DNA of 20,835 nt from Candidatus Arcticimaribacter sp. UBA7428 (lineage in GTDB: Bacteria; Bacteroidota; Bacteroidia; Flavobacteriales; Flavobacteriaceae), in assembly GCA_002477625.1 (NCBI GenBank), contig DLQQ01000077.1, positions 19,086-39,920 of the forward strand, read 5' to 3'. The translations under genes and the position numbers were made by a program. The notes beneath the pieces are model-generated. The model made no database searches, was not told the DNA's origin, and saw only the letters and a list, made by a program, of their open reading frames with translations. Numbering within the stretch: position 1 is the first letter of the stretch; each line of letters begins with the position of its first letter. Below, piece by piece: positions 9,343-17,554 of the stretch.

Positions 9343-9893
9343 TGAAAAAGATACTTTATATAGCACTTAGTAGTGTCCTTTTACTTGGTTTAAGTTCTTG
9401 TCAAGATAACAGCAAACCAAACTATCAGTATTTTCCTAATATGTACATCCCTGTTGGTTATGAAGCTTATGCAGATTCTGATGCTTTTGCCAATGGAATC
9501 GAAGCTCAATTGCCAGCCGAAGGTTCTATTGCTAGAGGATGGCAGCCTTACGATTATCCAGATACGAATGAAGGATATGAAGCAGCTAAAGCAAATCTTA
9601 CTTCTCTTTTAGAGGATACAGAAGCGAATAAAGCCAACGGAAAAGAATTATACGGTATTTACTGCGCTGTTTGTCATGGTATTAAAGGAGACGGACAGGG
9701 TATTTTAATGACACGTGAAAAATTTCTTGGGATCCCCAGTTATGCCGACCGAGATATCAATCCAGGAAGTATTTACCATGTTTTAATGTACGGTAAAAAT
9801 GCAATGGGGTCGCACGCGGGTCAAGTAAATGCAACAGAACGCTGGCAAATTGCACAGCATGTAATGGAATTAAGAGGAAACCTTATCAAATAA
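9342..9893 (+). CDS. actE: Alternative complex III subunit ActE, monohaem cytochrome c lipoprotein
   Basis: This 183-residue class I cytochrome c is exported and lipid-anchored. The signal peptide ends in a lipobox LSSC with C20 as the acylation site. The haem motif is CAVCH at 108-112, and a later KNAMGSHAGQ segment supplies the likely axial Met. ActE is the single-haem subunit of ACIII and is thought to help pass electrons to the oxidase. The start codon shares its A with the actD stop. Length and order are typical. Confidence 0.93.
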   Translation: MKKILYIALSSVLLLGLSSCQDNSKPNYQYFPNMYIPVGYEAYADSDAFANGIEAQLPAEGSIARGWQPYDYPDTNEGYEAAKANLTSLLEDTEANKANGKELYGIYCAVCHGIKGDGQGILMTREKFLGIPSYADRDINPGSIYHVLMYGKNAMGSHAGQVNATERWQIAQHVMELRGNLIK

Positions 9894-9908
9894 TATAGCA
9901 TAAAATTT

Positions 9909-11273
9909 ATGTATACTTTTCCAAATAAACTCAAAAATATTGCCAGAGCCCTAATGATCTTAGGATTTATTGGACTGGTCTTTGGTTTTTTAGGCGCACC
10001 TAAAAACATAACAGAGGCTAAGGCTATGGTTGCCACAGAACATCACGGCGAAGGTCATGGTGAAGCTGCTGAACATCACGAAGAAGCATCTGAAGCACAT
10101 GCCGAAGATACGCATGCAGAGGAAGCTCATGCAACTGAAGCTCATGCTGAAACCGCTCATGATGAAGGTTCACACGACGAACACTTATTACACCAATTAC
10201 AAAACAAGCCCTGGGCAGCGCTTTATGTTGCAGCCTTTTTCTTTTTTATGATTCCTCTGGGTGTTCTTGCTTTTTACGCAATTCAACGTGCGGCTCAAGC
10301 GGGTTGGTCTCCAGTTTTATATCGTGTTATGGAAGGAATTACAGGATACCTTTTACCGGGTGGAATTATTGTAATCGTAATCCTAGCCTTATCGGGAATG
10401 CATTTCAACCATTTATTTATTTGGATGGATCCAGAAGTAGTCGCTCATGATAAGTTAATTGCGGGTAAAGTAGCGTTTTTAAATGTTCCTTTTTTCTTAG
10501 GAAGAGCAATATTCTTCTTAGCGGGATGGTCGTTATACCGATACTTTTCTAGAAAATTTTCTTTGGCACAAGATCAAGCTACGGATATTTCTAACCACAA
10601 GAAAAACTTTAGAATCTCTGCTGCATTCCTTGTTTTTTATATCGTTACAGAATCGATTATGTCGTGGGATTGGATCATGTCGATCGACCCGCACTGGTTC
10701 AGTACTTTATTTGGATGGTATGTTTTTGCCAGTATGTTTGTTTCTGGAATCACAGCAATTGCTTTGGTGACCATTTATCTTAAATCTCAAGGGTATTTAG
10801 AGCTTGTAAACGACAGTCACATTCATGATCTCGGAAAATTCATGTTTGGAATCAGTGTATTTTGGACCTACCTCTGGTTTTCACAGTTCATGCTGATCTG
10901 GTACTCTAATATTCCAGAAGAAGTAACTTATTTCATCACACGAATTGAAGACTACAACATCACCTTCTTCGGAATGGTAGCCATGAATTTTGTTTTCCCT
11001 TTATTGATATTAATGAATAGCGACTACAAGCGTACGAACTACTTCATCATCATGGCGGGTATTGTTATTATTTTAGGACATTATTTAGATGTATTCAATA
11101 TGATTATGCCATCGGCAGTAGGAGATCAATGGTTTATTGGTGTCGCTGAAATTGGAGGCTTTTTATTCTTCTTAGGCTTATTCATATATACAGTATTTAC
11201 AGAATTAACGAAGGCACCACTTCTCGCAAAAGGAGATCCTTATATGGGAGAGAGTGAGCGTTTTCATTACTAA
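9909..11273 (+). CDS. actF: Alternative complex III subunit ActF, NrfD-like, with His/Glu-rich pentad insert
   Basis: This 454-residue integral membrane protein, related to ActC, is the second large membrane subunit of ACIII and is proposed to take part in proton handling. There is one hydrophobic segment at about 14-31, then a hydrophilic loop (about 40-96), then nine more helices from about residue 98 on. The loop is exceptional: residues 45-95 contain 13 His and many Glu/Ala. From residue 64 on the His recur exactly every five residues (HAEDT HAEEA HATEA and so on). Conserved-looking membrane segments include WFSQFMLIWYS and GHYLDVFNMI. It starts 15 bases after actE. The family call is sure; the function of the His-rich loop is unknown. 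Confidence 0.94.
   Translation: MYTFPNKLKNIARALMILGFIGLVFGFLGAPKNITEAKAMVATEHHGEGHGEAAEHHEEASEAHAEDTHAEEAHATEAHAETAHDEGSHDEHLLHQLQNKPWAALYVAAFFFFMIPLGVLAFYAIQRAAQAGWSPVLYRVMEGITGYLLPGGIIVIVILALSGMHFNHLFIWMDPEVVAHDKLIAGKVAFLNVPFFLGRAIFFLAGWSLYRYFSRKFSLAQDQATDISNHKKNFRISAAFLVFYIVTESIMSWDWIMSIDPHWFSTLFGWYVFASMFVSGITAIALVTIYLKSQGYLELVNDSHIHDLGKFMFGISVFWTYLWFSQFMLIWYSNIPEEVTYFITRIEDYNITFFGMVAMNFVFPLLILMNSDYKRTNYFIIMAGIVIILGHYLDVFNMIMPSAVGDQWFIGVAEIGGFLFFLGLFIYTVFTELTKAPLLAKGDPYMGESERFHY
10098..10187 (+). repeat. Six tandem 15-base units coding His-anchored pentapeptides within actF
   Basis: Six successive five-codon units each begin with a His codon (CAT or CAC), followed mostly by GCN, GAA/GAG, any, GCT. 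They encode HAEDT, HAEEA, HATEA, HAETA, HDEGS and HDEHL. The units differ at third and other positions, so the repeat is old or under selection at protein level rather than a recent slippage product. Confidence 0.85.
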
Positions 11274-11299
11274 TTAAAAATTTAATAGAAAAGAGATAA

Positions 11300-12364
11300 A
11301 TGACGGCAATACTAACCCTTACGGTACTTTTTCTAATTGCTATATCCCTGTGGCAAGTAGCTAAAATTTTTGAGATGTCTCAGCCCTCAAAAAACAATAC
11401 TCAAGTAGCCAATGACCGCGATAATGATATTCAAGGAAAATTGATGTTTGCTTTTTTAGCATTCTTATATATCCTAACCTTATATTCTTTTTGGAAATGG
11501 GGAGATGTACTCTTACCAGCAGCTGCCTCTGAACATGGAAGCGATTACGATAGTTTGATGTGGATTTCTTTTGCATTGATCTTTTTTGTTCAAACGGTTA
11601 CTCAAGCATTACTGCACTATTTTTCTTACAAATACAGAGGAGAACCAGGCAAGAAAGCTTTGTTTTATGCAGACAATAACCGCCTAGAAGCCATCTGGAC
11701 TATTATTCCTGTGATCACTTTAGCGGGTCTTATTCTTTACGGACTGTATACTTGGACCAACATCATGACGGTAGAAGAAAATGATGAAGCCCTCGTCGTA
11801 GAATTATACGCCCAACAATTTAATTGGAAAGCACGTTATTCTGGAGCAGACGGTGTCCTTGGAGATGCAAATGTTCGTTTTTTACAAGATTTCGACGGAA
11901 AGAACCTTGTCGGTATCGATGCAACTGATCCCAACGGATTAGATGATGTTGTAGTACAAGAATTACACTTACCCGTTGGACGCGAGATTATTTTCAAAAT
12001 GCGATCACAAGACGTACTTCACTCAGCTTATATGCCTCACTTTAGAGCTCAAATGAATTGCGTTCCTGGGATGATTACTGAATTTGCTTTCACACCCATT
12101 ACAACTACAGACGATATGCGTCGTGATCCAGATGTTCTAGCCAAAGTGAAAAAAATCAATAAAATTAGAGCTGAAAACAGTAAAGAGTTGGTTGCTAATG
12201 GAGATGAAGCTTTAGAACCTTATATTTTCGACTACCTTTTATTATGTAACAAAATTTGTGGTGCATCGCATTACAATATGCAAATGAAGATCATCGTTGA
12301 AACACCAGAAGAGTATCAAGCTTGGATCGACCAACAGCAAACTTTTGCTCAAGTAATTCAATAA
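11300..12364 (+). CDS. coxB: Cytochrome c oxidase subunit II (CuA)
   Basis: This 354-residue subunit II accepts electrons at the binuclear CuA centre outside the membrane. The CuA ligands are C316, C320, H324 and M327 (CNKICGASHYNM) with H241 upstream in the conserved HSAYMPHF. A Lys stands where many homologues have Glu between the two Cys. The usual two helices are at about 86-108 and 134-153, the second following the typical NNRLEAIWTIIP. Two additional hydrophobic helices lie ahead of them (about 2-20 and 48-67). There is no fused cytochrome c domain, which fits direct electron delivery from ACIII. It starts 26 bases after actF and is followed by coxA after 23 bases. Subunits III/IV and assembly factors are not in the window. 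Confidence 0.95.
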   Translation: MTAILTLTVLFLIAISLWQVAKIFEMSQPSKNNTQVANDRDNDIQGKLMFAFLAFLYILTLYSFWKWGDVLLPAAASEHGSDYDSLMWISFALIFFVQTVTQALLHYFSYKYRGEPGKKALFYADNNRLEAIWTIIPVITLAGLILYGLYTWTNIMTVEENDEALVVELYAQQFNWKARYSGADGVLGDANVRFLQDFDGKNLVGIDATDPNGLDDVVVQELHLPVGREIIFKMRSQDVLHSAYMPHFRAQMNCVPGMITEFAFTPITTTDDMRRDPDVLAKVKKINKIRAENSKELVANGDEALEPYIFDYLLLCNKICGASHYNMQMKIIVETPEEYQAWIDQQQTFAQVIQ

Positions 12365-12387
12365 ATTAACCTAATAAACACATAGAT

Positions 12388-14175
12388 ATGTCAGCAGCAG
12401 AGCACAATCACGAAGAGGATCACGGGCATCATCATAAGGAGACTTTTATGACTAAATATATTTTTAGTCAAGATCACAAAATGATCTCCAAACAATATTT
12501 AATCACGGGACTTTTCATGGGAATCATCGGGATAGCGATGTCTCTTATGTTTCGTTTACAATTAGCATGGCCTGAAAAATCTTTTGGGATTTTCGAAGTA
12601 TTATTAGGTAAATGGGCACCCGACGGTGTTATGGATCCTAATGTATACCTAGCTTTGGTAACCATTCACGGGACCATAATGGTATTCTTTGTTTTGACCG
12701 CTGGTTTGAGTGGAACTTTTAGTAACCTCTTGATTCCATTGCAAATTGGAGCACGTGATATGGCCTCTGGTTTATTGAATATGATCTCGTTCTGGTTATT
12801 CTTTTTATCGAGTGTAATCATGATTGCGTCTCTCTTTGTAGAAGCAGGACCTGCAGCAGCTGGATGGACAATTTATCCACCGCTGAGTGCCCTTCCGCAA
12901 GCGCAACCGGGTTCTGGTTTGGGGATGACCTTATGGTTGGTTTCAATGGCTATTTTTGTTGCTTCCTCTTTATTAGGATCGCTAAATTATATCGTTACAG
13001 TAATTAACCTTCGTGTCAAAGGAATGTCTATGTCTAGATTACCTTTAACCATTTGGGCCTTTTTCGTAACCGCTATCATTGGTGTTGTTTCGTTTCCGGT
13101 TTTACTTTCAGCAGCTTTATTGTTAATTATGGACCGTAGTTTTGGGACATCATTTTTCTTGTCGGATATTTTTATTCAAGGAGAAGTATTGCATTATCAA
13201 GGAGGTTCTCCTGTTTTATACGAACACCTTTTTTGGTTCCTAGGACACCCTGAAGTATATATCGTATTGCTACCCGCTTTAGGAATCACCTCAGAAATTA
13301 TTGCAACAAATTCACGTAAGCCTATTTTTGGTTATCGTGCCATGGTTGCTTCGATCATCGCAATCGCATTTTTGTCTACCATCGTTTGGGGGCACCATAT
13401 GTTTATCTCGGGTATGAATCCATTCCTTGGATCCGTATTTACTTTTACAACTTTATTGATTGCTATCCCTTCGGCTGTAAAAGCATTCAACTACATAACG
13501 ACCTTATGGAAAGGAAACCTGCAGCTAAACCCTGCAATGCTCTTTTCAATTGGCTTGGTTTCTACCTTTATTTCGGGTGGATTAACTGGTATTATATTAG
13601 GAGACAGTACACTGGATATAAATGTACATGACACGTACTTTGTTGTAGCGCATTTCCACTTGGTAATGGGTATATCTGCACTGTACGGTCTTTTTGCTGG
13701 TGTGTATCACTGGTTCCCGAAAATGTTTGGAAGGATGATGAACAAGAACCTTGGTTATTTCCATTTCTGGGTAACGGCAGTTTGTGCTTATGGCGTTTTC
13801 TTCCCAATGCACTTTATCGGTATGGCAGGTTTACCAAGACGTTACTATACCAATACAGCATTCCCATACTTCGATGATATCGCGGATATTAATGTTGTAA
13901 TAACCATTTTTGCTCTTATAGCTGGAGCTGCTCAATTGGTTTTCTTATACAACTTCATCCACAGTATTTTTTACGGAAAGAAAGCTGAACAAAACCCATG
14001 GAAATCGAATACAATGGAATGGACTGCACCAGTAGAGCATATGCACGGAAACTGGCCAGGAGCTATTCCAGAAGTGCACCGTTGGGCTTATGATTATTCA
14101 AAGCCGGGTCAAGAAGAAGATTGGGTTTCTCAGACTGTTCCTTTAAAAGAAGGGGAAGAGGAGTTACAGCATTAA
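12388..14175 (+). CDS. coxA: Cytochrome c oxidase subunit I (haem a / haem a3-CuB, type A1)
   Basis: This 595-residue catalytic subunit reduces O2 to water and pumps protons. Haem a ligands are H94 (HGTIMVFF) and H424. H422 in VVAHFHL is the haem a3 ligand. CuB ligands are H287, H336 and H337, with the cross-link Tyr at 291 (GHPEVY). The Glu in HPEV, D124 (GARDMA) and K365 (AIPSAVKAF) mark intact D and K proton channels, so it is a type A1 enzyme. The start ATG 12388 begins a short His-rich tail (six His in residues 6-16) before the first helix. It is the last gene of the act-cox unit and is followed at once by a strong terminator. No coxC follows. Confidence 0.97.
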   Translation: MSAAEHNHEEDHGHHHKETFMTKYIFSQDHKMISKQYLITGLFMGIIGIAMSLMFRLQLAWPEKSFGIFEVLLGKWAPDGVMDPNVYLALVTIHGTIMVFFVLTAGLSGTFSNLLIPLQIGARDMASGLLNMISFWLFFLSSVIMIASLFVEAGPAAAGWTIYPPLSALPQAQPGSGLGMTLWLVSMAIFVASSLLGSLNYIVTVINLRVKGMSMSRLPLTIWAFFVTAIIGVVSFPVLLSAALLLIMDRSFGTSFFLSDIFIQGEVLHYQGGSPVLYEHLFWFLGHPEVYIVLLPALGITSEIIATNSRKPIFGYRAMVASIIAIAFLSTIVWGHHMFISGMNPFLGSVFTFTTLLIAIPSAVKAFNYITTLWKGNLQLNPAMLFSIGLVSTFISGGLTGIILGDSTLDINVHDTYFVVAHFHLVMGISALYGLFAGVYHWFPKMFGRMMNKNLGYFHFWVTAVCAYGVFFPMHFIGMAGLPRRYYTNTAFPYFDDIADINVVITIFALIAGAAQLVFLYNFIHSIFYGKKAEQNPWKSNTMEWTAPVEHMHGNWPGAIPEVHRWAYDYSKPGQEEDWVSQTVPLKEGEEELQH

Positions 14176-14191
14176 GCAACAACTACAGAAT

Positions 14192-14226
14192 AAAAAAAAG
14201 AGACGCATTTGCGTCTCTTTTTTTTT
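14192..14226 (+). terminator. Rho-independent terminator after coxA
   Basis: A perfect hairpin: A-run plus GAGACGC (14192-14206), the four-base loop ATTT, and GCGTCTC running into a nine-base T-run (14218-14226). It starts 16 bases after the coxA stop. The matching A-run makes it potentially active on both strands. It closes the act-cox transcription unit and isolates ruvB. Confidence 0.9.
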
Positions 14227-14264
14227 AAGCACGTTCGAAGCACTTTTTACTTTAGGATTTCCAC

Positions 14265-14272
14265 TATATTTG
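14265..14272 (+). promoter_or_regulatory. Putative -7 promoter element of ruvB-queG
   Basis: TATATTTG fits TAnnTTTG exactly and sits between the coxA terminator and the ruvB ATG at 14278. Only five bases separate the box from the start codon, so the transcript would begin at or very near the ATG. No clear -33 TTTG is seen; the region around 14242-14248 is only T-rich. Confidence 0.5.
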
Positions 14273-14277
14273 TTAAA

Positions 14278-15297
14278 ATGAATGAAAATTTAGATCCCAG
14301 TAACGAACATTTTACACCCGAAGAACAGGATATTGATAAAGCATTAAGACCTCTAAGTTTTGATGATTTTGCAGGTCAAGAAGCCATTCTTGGAAACCTT
14401 AAGATTTTTGTTGAAGCTGCGAATCAAAGAGAAGAAGCTTTGGATCACACCCTATTTCACGGGCCTCCGGGTTTAGGAAAAACTACCTTAGCCCATATTT
14501 TGGCCAATGAATTGGATGCAGGGTTTAAAATGACTTCAGGGCCGGTTTTAGATAAGCCCGGCGACTTAGCCGGTTTGTTGACCAACCTGCAGCCAAGAGA
14601 CATTCTTTTTATTGATGAAATACATCGTTTAAGTCCTATAGTAGAAGAGTATTTATATTCTGCCATGGAAGACTACAAGATCGATATCATGATCGAAACA
14701 GGTCCAAATGCGCGAACCGTTCAGATCAATTTGAATCCGTTTACCCTTGTCGGAGCAACTACACGTTCAGGTCTTTTGACTGCGCCCATGCGTGCCCGAT
14801 TTGGTATCAGCAGTCGTTTACAATATTACAGTACCGAATTACTTGCGACCATCTTACAACGATCAGCAGAGATCCTTCAGGTTGCAATAATTGAAACTGC
14901 TGCGATTGAGATTGCTGGTAGAAGCAGAGGAACCCCTCGTATTGCAAACAGTTTGTTGCGAAGAGTACGTGATTTTGCTCAGATAAAAGGAAATGGCACC
15001 ATTGACCTTGAAATCACCCGATATGCCCTAAAAGCATTGCAGGTTGATGCCAATGGATTGGACGAGATGGATAATAAGATCCTAACCACCCTCATCGATA
15101 AATTCAAAGGTGGCCCAGTTGGAATTACAACCCTTGCAACCGCTGTTTCCGAAAATGGAGAAACCATTGAAGAAGTATACGAACCTTTTTTGATTCAACA
15201 AGGCTTTATTGTTCGAACTCCTCGTGGGAGAGAAGTAACCGCTTTGGCGTATAAGCACCTCGGGAGAATTAAAGATACGCAAGAGGGGTTGTTTTAA
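14278..15297 (+). CDS. ruvB: Holliday junction branch-migration ATPase RuvB
   Basis: RuvB is the hexameric AAA+ motor that, with RuvA, drives branch migration of Holliday junctions during recombinational repair. Starting at ATG 14278 gives 339 residues, close to the E. coli length; an in-frame TTG at 14209 lies inside the coxA terminator and is rejected. Walker A GPPGLGKT is at 62-69 and Walker B IDEIH at 112-116. Sensor 1 follows as LVGATTRSG, then the arginine-rich sensor 2 region [13 protein letters not shown], then a C-terminal winged-helix domain with GGPVGI. The Bacteroidota-type N-terminus [17 protein letters not shown] precedes the [12 protein letters not shown] core. It is followed by queG after two bases, so the two are surely cotranscribed. 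Confidence 0.97.
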   Translation: MNENLDPSNEHFTPEEQDIDKALRPLSFDDFAGQEAILGNLKIFVEAANQREEALDHTLFHGPPGLGKTTLAHILANELDAGFKMTSGPVLDKPGDLAGLLTNLQPRDILFIDEIHRLSPIVEEYLYSAMEDYKIDIMIETGPNARTVQINLNPFTLVGATTRSGLLTAPMRARFGISSRLQYYSTELLATILQRSAEILQVAIIETAAIEIAGRSRGTPRIANSLLRRVRDFAQIKGNGTIDLEITRYALKALQVDANGLDEMDNKILTTLIDKFKGGPVGITTLATAVSENGETIEEVYEPFLIQQGFIVRTPRGREVTALAYKHLGRIKDTQEGLF

Positions 15298-15299
15298 AA

Positions 15300-16235
15300 A
15301 TGAAAAGTACTGCAACCAAAAATGCACAGTGGATTAAGGAGCAAGCTTTAGCCTTAGGGTTCCTTTCTTGTGGCATTTCAAAAGCAGGATTTTTAGAAGC
15401 GGAAGCACCTCGCCTAGAGCATTGGTTAAATACCAACCAGCAGGGAGAAATGCGGTATATGGAAAACCATTTCGATAAGCGTCTCGATCCTACACTATTG
15501 GTTCCAGGAGCTAAAAGTGTTGTTTCTTTGACACTTAATTATTATAACCCAGAAAAGCAAGCAGACCCCAAGGCACCTAAAATATCCCAATATGCCTATG
15601 GGAAGGATTATCATTTTGTAATCAAAGACAAGCTCAAAGAATTATTATCACGAATCAAGGGTCAAATTGGCGCGGTTGATGGACGTGTATTTGTAGATTC
15701 AGCACCCGTAATGGATAAGGCCTGGGCAGCAAAAGCTGGTTTGGGTTGGATTGGAAAAAACAGCAACTTACTATCCAAACAAGCAGGCTCTTTTTTCTTT
15801 ATTGCTGAATTGATTTTGGATCTCGAATTGGAGCCAGATCATCCTGTAACGGATCATTGTGGAAGTTGTACTGCTTGTATAGACGCTTGCCCAACAGAGG
15901 CAATTACAAATCCGTATCAAGTGGATGGCAGTAAGTGTATATCCTATTTCACTATTGAATTAAAAGATGCTTTACCCACTGAATTTAAGGGTAAGCTGGA
16001 TGATTGGATGTTCGGTTGTGATGTGTGTCAAGATGTGTGTCCTTGGAATAAATTTTCAAAACCACATCAAGAGCCCTTATTTAATCCCCATCCCGAACTA
16101 CTTCAAATGACATCGAGCGATTGGAGCGAATTAACTACTGAAACATTTCAAAAGGTGTTTAAAGAGAGTGCTGTTAAAAGAACCAAACTCGAAGGGTTGA
16201 CAAGAAATATTGAATTTCTGAAACCGATTAAGTAG
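15300..16235 (+). CDS. queG: Epoxyqueuosine reductase QueG
   Basis: QueG catalyses the last step of queuosine synthesis, reducing epoxyqueuosine to queuosine in the wobble position of GUN-anticodon tRNAs, using cobalamin and two 4Fe-4S clusters in the cytosol. The 311-residue sequence has the conserved D133 in [10 protein letters not shown], followed by [12 protein letters not shown]. Cluster cysteines are C187/190/193/197 ([12 protein letters not shown]), C213, and C240/243/247 ([10 protein letters not shown]). It lacks the HEAT-like C-terminal extension found in some homologues. It lies two bases after ruvB and overlaps the end of the convergent lacI-type gene by eight bases. No other queuosine gene is present. 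Confidence 0.95.
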   Translation: MKSTATKNAQWIKEQALALGFLSCGISKAGFLEAEAPRLEHWLNTNQQGEMRYMENHFDKRLDPTLLVPGAKSVVSLTLNYYNPEKQADPKAPKISQYAYGKDYHFVIKDKLKELLSRIKGQIGAVDGRVFVDSAPVMDKAWAAKAGLGWIGKNSNLLSKQAGSFFFIAELILDLELEPDHPVTDHCGSCTACIDACPTEAITNPYQVDGSKCISYFTIELKDALPTEFKGKLDDWMFGCDVCQDVCPWNKFSKPHQEPLFNPHPELLQMTSSDWSELTTETFQKVFKESAVKRTKLEGLTRNIEFLKPIK

Positions 16236-17244
16236 ATTTTCGTTCAATTAAGGTCGTTTCTATTTCATATTTCTGGTAGACCACCGGTTCTTTTCTTTTT
16301 TTGGCATCACGTTCATCGAGGAAAACTTGAAAAGCTTTGCGCCCCATCAACTCTCCAGGTTGATCAATAGTGCTTAACGAAGGCGTAATAAGAGATGAGA
16401 TGAGCCAGTTGCTGAAACCCATTACGGCCACCTCCTCTGGAATTTGCACCTTATTTTCCAGTAGGCATTTTATAGCACCTATTGCTGGAAGATCGGCCAT
16501 TGCAAACACAGCATCTACGTCTATTTTTTGATCTAAGATATGTTGCATATGATCATAACCTTCAGAGTCACTTATCCCATCACATATAAAAACTAAATCT
16601 TTGTCAAATTCCAATCCATTTTCTTCCAGTGCCTGTCTGTACCCTAAAAATCGGTCAATTGAATTTTGAGGAAGAAGGGGCCCTCTAAAGTGGGCAATGC
16701 GTTTTTTTCCTTTTTTGATTAGATGCTCTACAGCGGTATAGGCAGCTTTTCGGTCATTAATTACGATACTAGAACAGGGCGTCAGCTTGGAGTACTTATC
16801 GAAAATAACCAAATTGGTATCCCTTTCCATAATGTTTTGAATATGGGTTAAGTCATGCGTTTTATCCGCAATAGAAAGAAAAATACCATCCACATTTTTA
16901 TTGAGAAGTCGTTGGATTTGAGTTTTCTCAAGCTCATAAGATTCATCAGAACATAAAATGAAAGTCATGTATTCGTGTTTTTCTGCTTCTGATATGATCC
17001 CTCTTAAAATACTGCTAAAGAAAAAATGATTCAGCTGGGGTATAACAATTCCAACCGTCTTTGATTCGTGGGTCCTTAGATAGGCAGCAAAAGAATTTGG
17101 CGTAAAATTGACTTTTTCAGCATAAGCTTTTACACGTTCTTTAGTTTTTAAGCTAACATCAGGGTAGTTCTTAAGGGCTTTAGATACCGTTGTAACGGAG
17201 ATGTTTAATGCAGTCGCAATGTCTTTTAAAGTTAGGTTTTTCAT
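16228..17244 (-). CDS. LacI/GalR-family transcriptional regulator
   Basis: This 338-residue DNA-binding regulator starts at the ATG ending at 17244, which gives the family-typical N-terminus [16 protein letters not shown]; an upstream TTG (17265) would add seven unneeded residues. The helix-turn-helix is residues ~4-24 ([19 protein letters not shown]). The hinge region is [13 protein letters not shown], followed from KTVGIVIPQ on by a periplasmic-binding-protein-like effector domain of full length. The effector is probably a sugar or sugar-like ligand, as is usual in the family, but no sugar transport or glycoside hydrolase gene is nearby. It is divergent from the haloperoxidase gene across about 310 bases, making autoregulation and control of that gene plausible. 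A weak TATATTG box (17262-17269, minus strand) could be its -7 element. Confidence 0.93.
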   Translation of the reverse strand: MKNLTLKDIATALNISVTTVSKALKNYPDVSLKTKERVKAYAEKVNFTPNSFAAYLRTHESKTVGIVIPQLNHFFFSSILRGIISEAEKHEYMTFILCSDESYELEKTQIQRLLNKNVDGIFLSIADKTHDLTHIQNIMERDTNLVIFDKYSKLTPCSSIVINDRKAAYTAVEHLIKKGKKRIAHFRGPLLPQNSIDRFLGYRQALEENGLEFDKDLVFICDGISDSEGYDHMQHILDQKIDVDAVFAMADLPAIGAIKCLLENKVQIPEEVAVMGFSNWLISSLITPSLSTIDQPGELMGRKAFQVFLDERDAKKRKEPVVYQKYEIETTLIERKST

Positions 17245-17352
17245 TTTCAGATATAATAGGGGCAATATACTGATGAAAACTTTAAAACGAAAAGGATTTC
17301 GGGGATAACTAAATTTTTAAGCAAAAGTTTTCCATCTTGGCGATTAGTGAAG

Positions 17353-17370
17353 ACTTAGGTCGAATTAAGT
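17353..17370. promoter_or_regulatory. Candidate LacI-family operator
   Basis: ACTTAGGTCGAATTAAGT is an 18-base imperfect palindrome with the central CG common in LacI/GalR operators: arms ACTTA/TAAGT, core TCGA, 14 of 18 positions symmetric. It lies about 110 bases upstream of the regulator and 185 upstream of the haloperoxidase. This is pattern inference only; a chance palindrome of this quality in an AT-rich spacer is possible. Confidence 0.3.
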
Positions 17371-17521
17371 CCCCTAGGAGCTAACTCAGGAGGAATGTTC
17401 TCAGACTTTAATTTGGAAACTCTATCTTTTGAATCGTATAAAAGTTTTAACTTGCCAAACGAACATCACTCAGGGCTATACAAGTGCTCAAAAACAACCA
17501 ATTCGTCATTGCTACACAAAA

Positions 17522-17529
17522 TAATTTTG
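17522..17529 (+). promoter_or_regulatory. Putative -7 promoter element of the haloperoxidase gene
   Basis: TAATTTTG matches TAnnTTTG and lies 25 bases before ATG 17555, giving a short leader. No good -33 TTTG is seen at the expected 17-22 base distance. That would fit a promoter dependent on an activator, or may simply mean the match is fortuitous. Confidence 0.4.
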
Positions 17530-17554
17530 TATTTTTAGTTAGCTCCAAATAAAT

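Larger units (their letters stand above)
17245..17554. other. Divergent intergenic region between lacI-type gene and haloperoxidase gene
   Basis: About 310 bases without a convincing gene. It holds the candidate operator at 17353-17370 and a TAnnTTTG box at 17522-17529. The motif AAAAGTTTT occurs at 17323-17331 and 17440-17448, with a near copy on the other strand at 17276-17284. No terminator hairpin or RNA gene is recognised. Confidence 0.6.

Noticed and set aside
13592..13812. Two minus-strand open frames within coxA
   Set aside because: They are antisense to the haem-ligand region of coxA, whose coding is certain, and have no features of their own.
14209..14277. N-terminal extension of RuvB from TTG 14209
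   Set aside because: It begins inside the coxA terminator; ATG 14278 gives the normal RuvB length and N-terminus.
17245..17265. Seven-residue extension of the LacI-type protein from TTG 17265
   Set aside because: Family members start at [10 protein letters not shown]; the extra residues have no family support.
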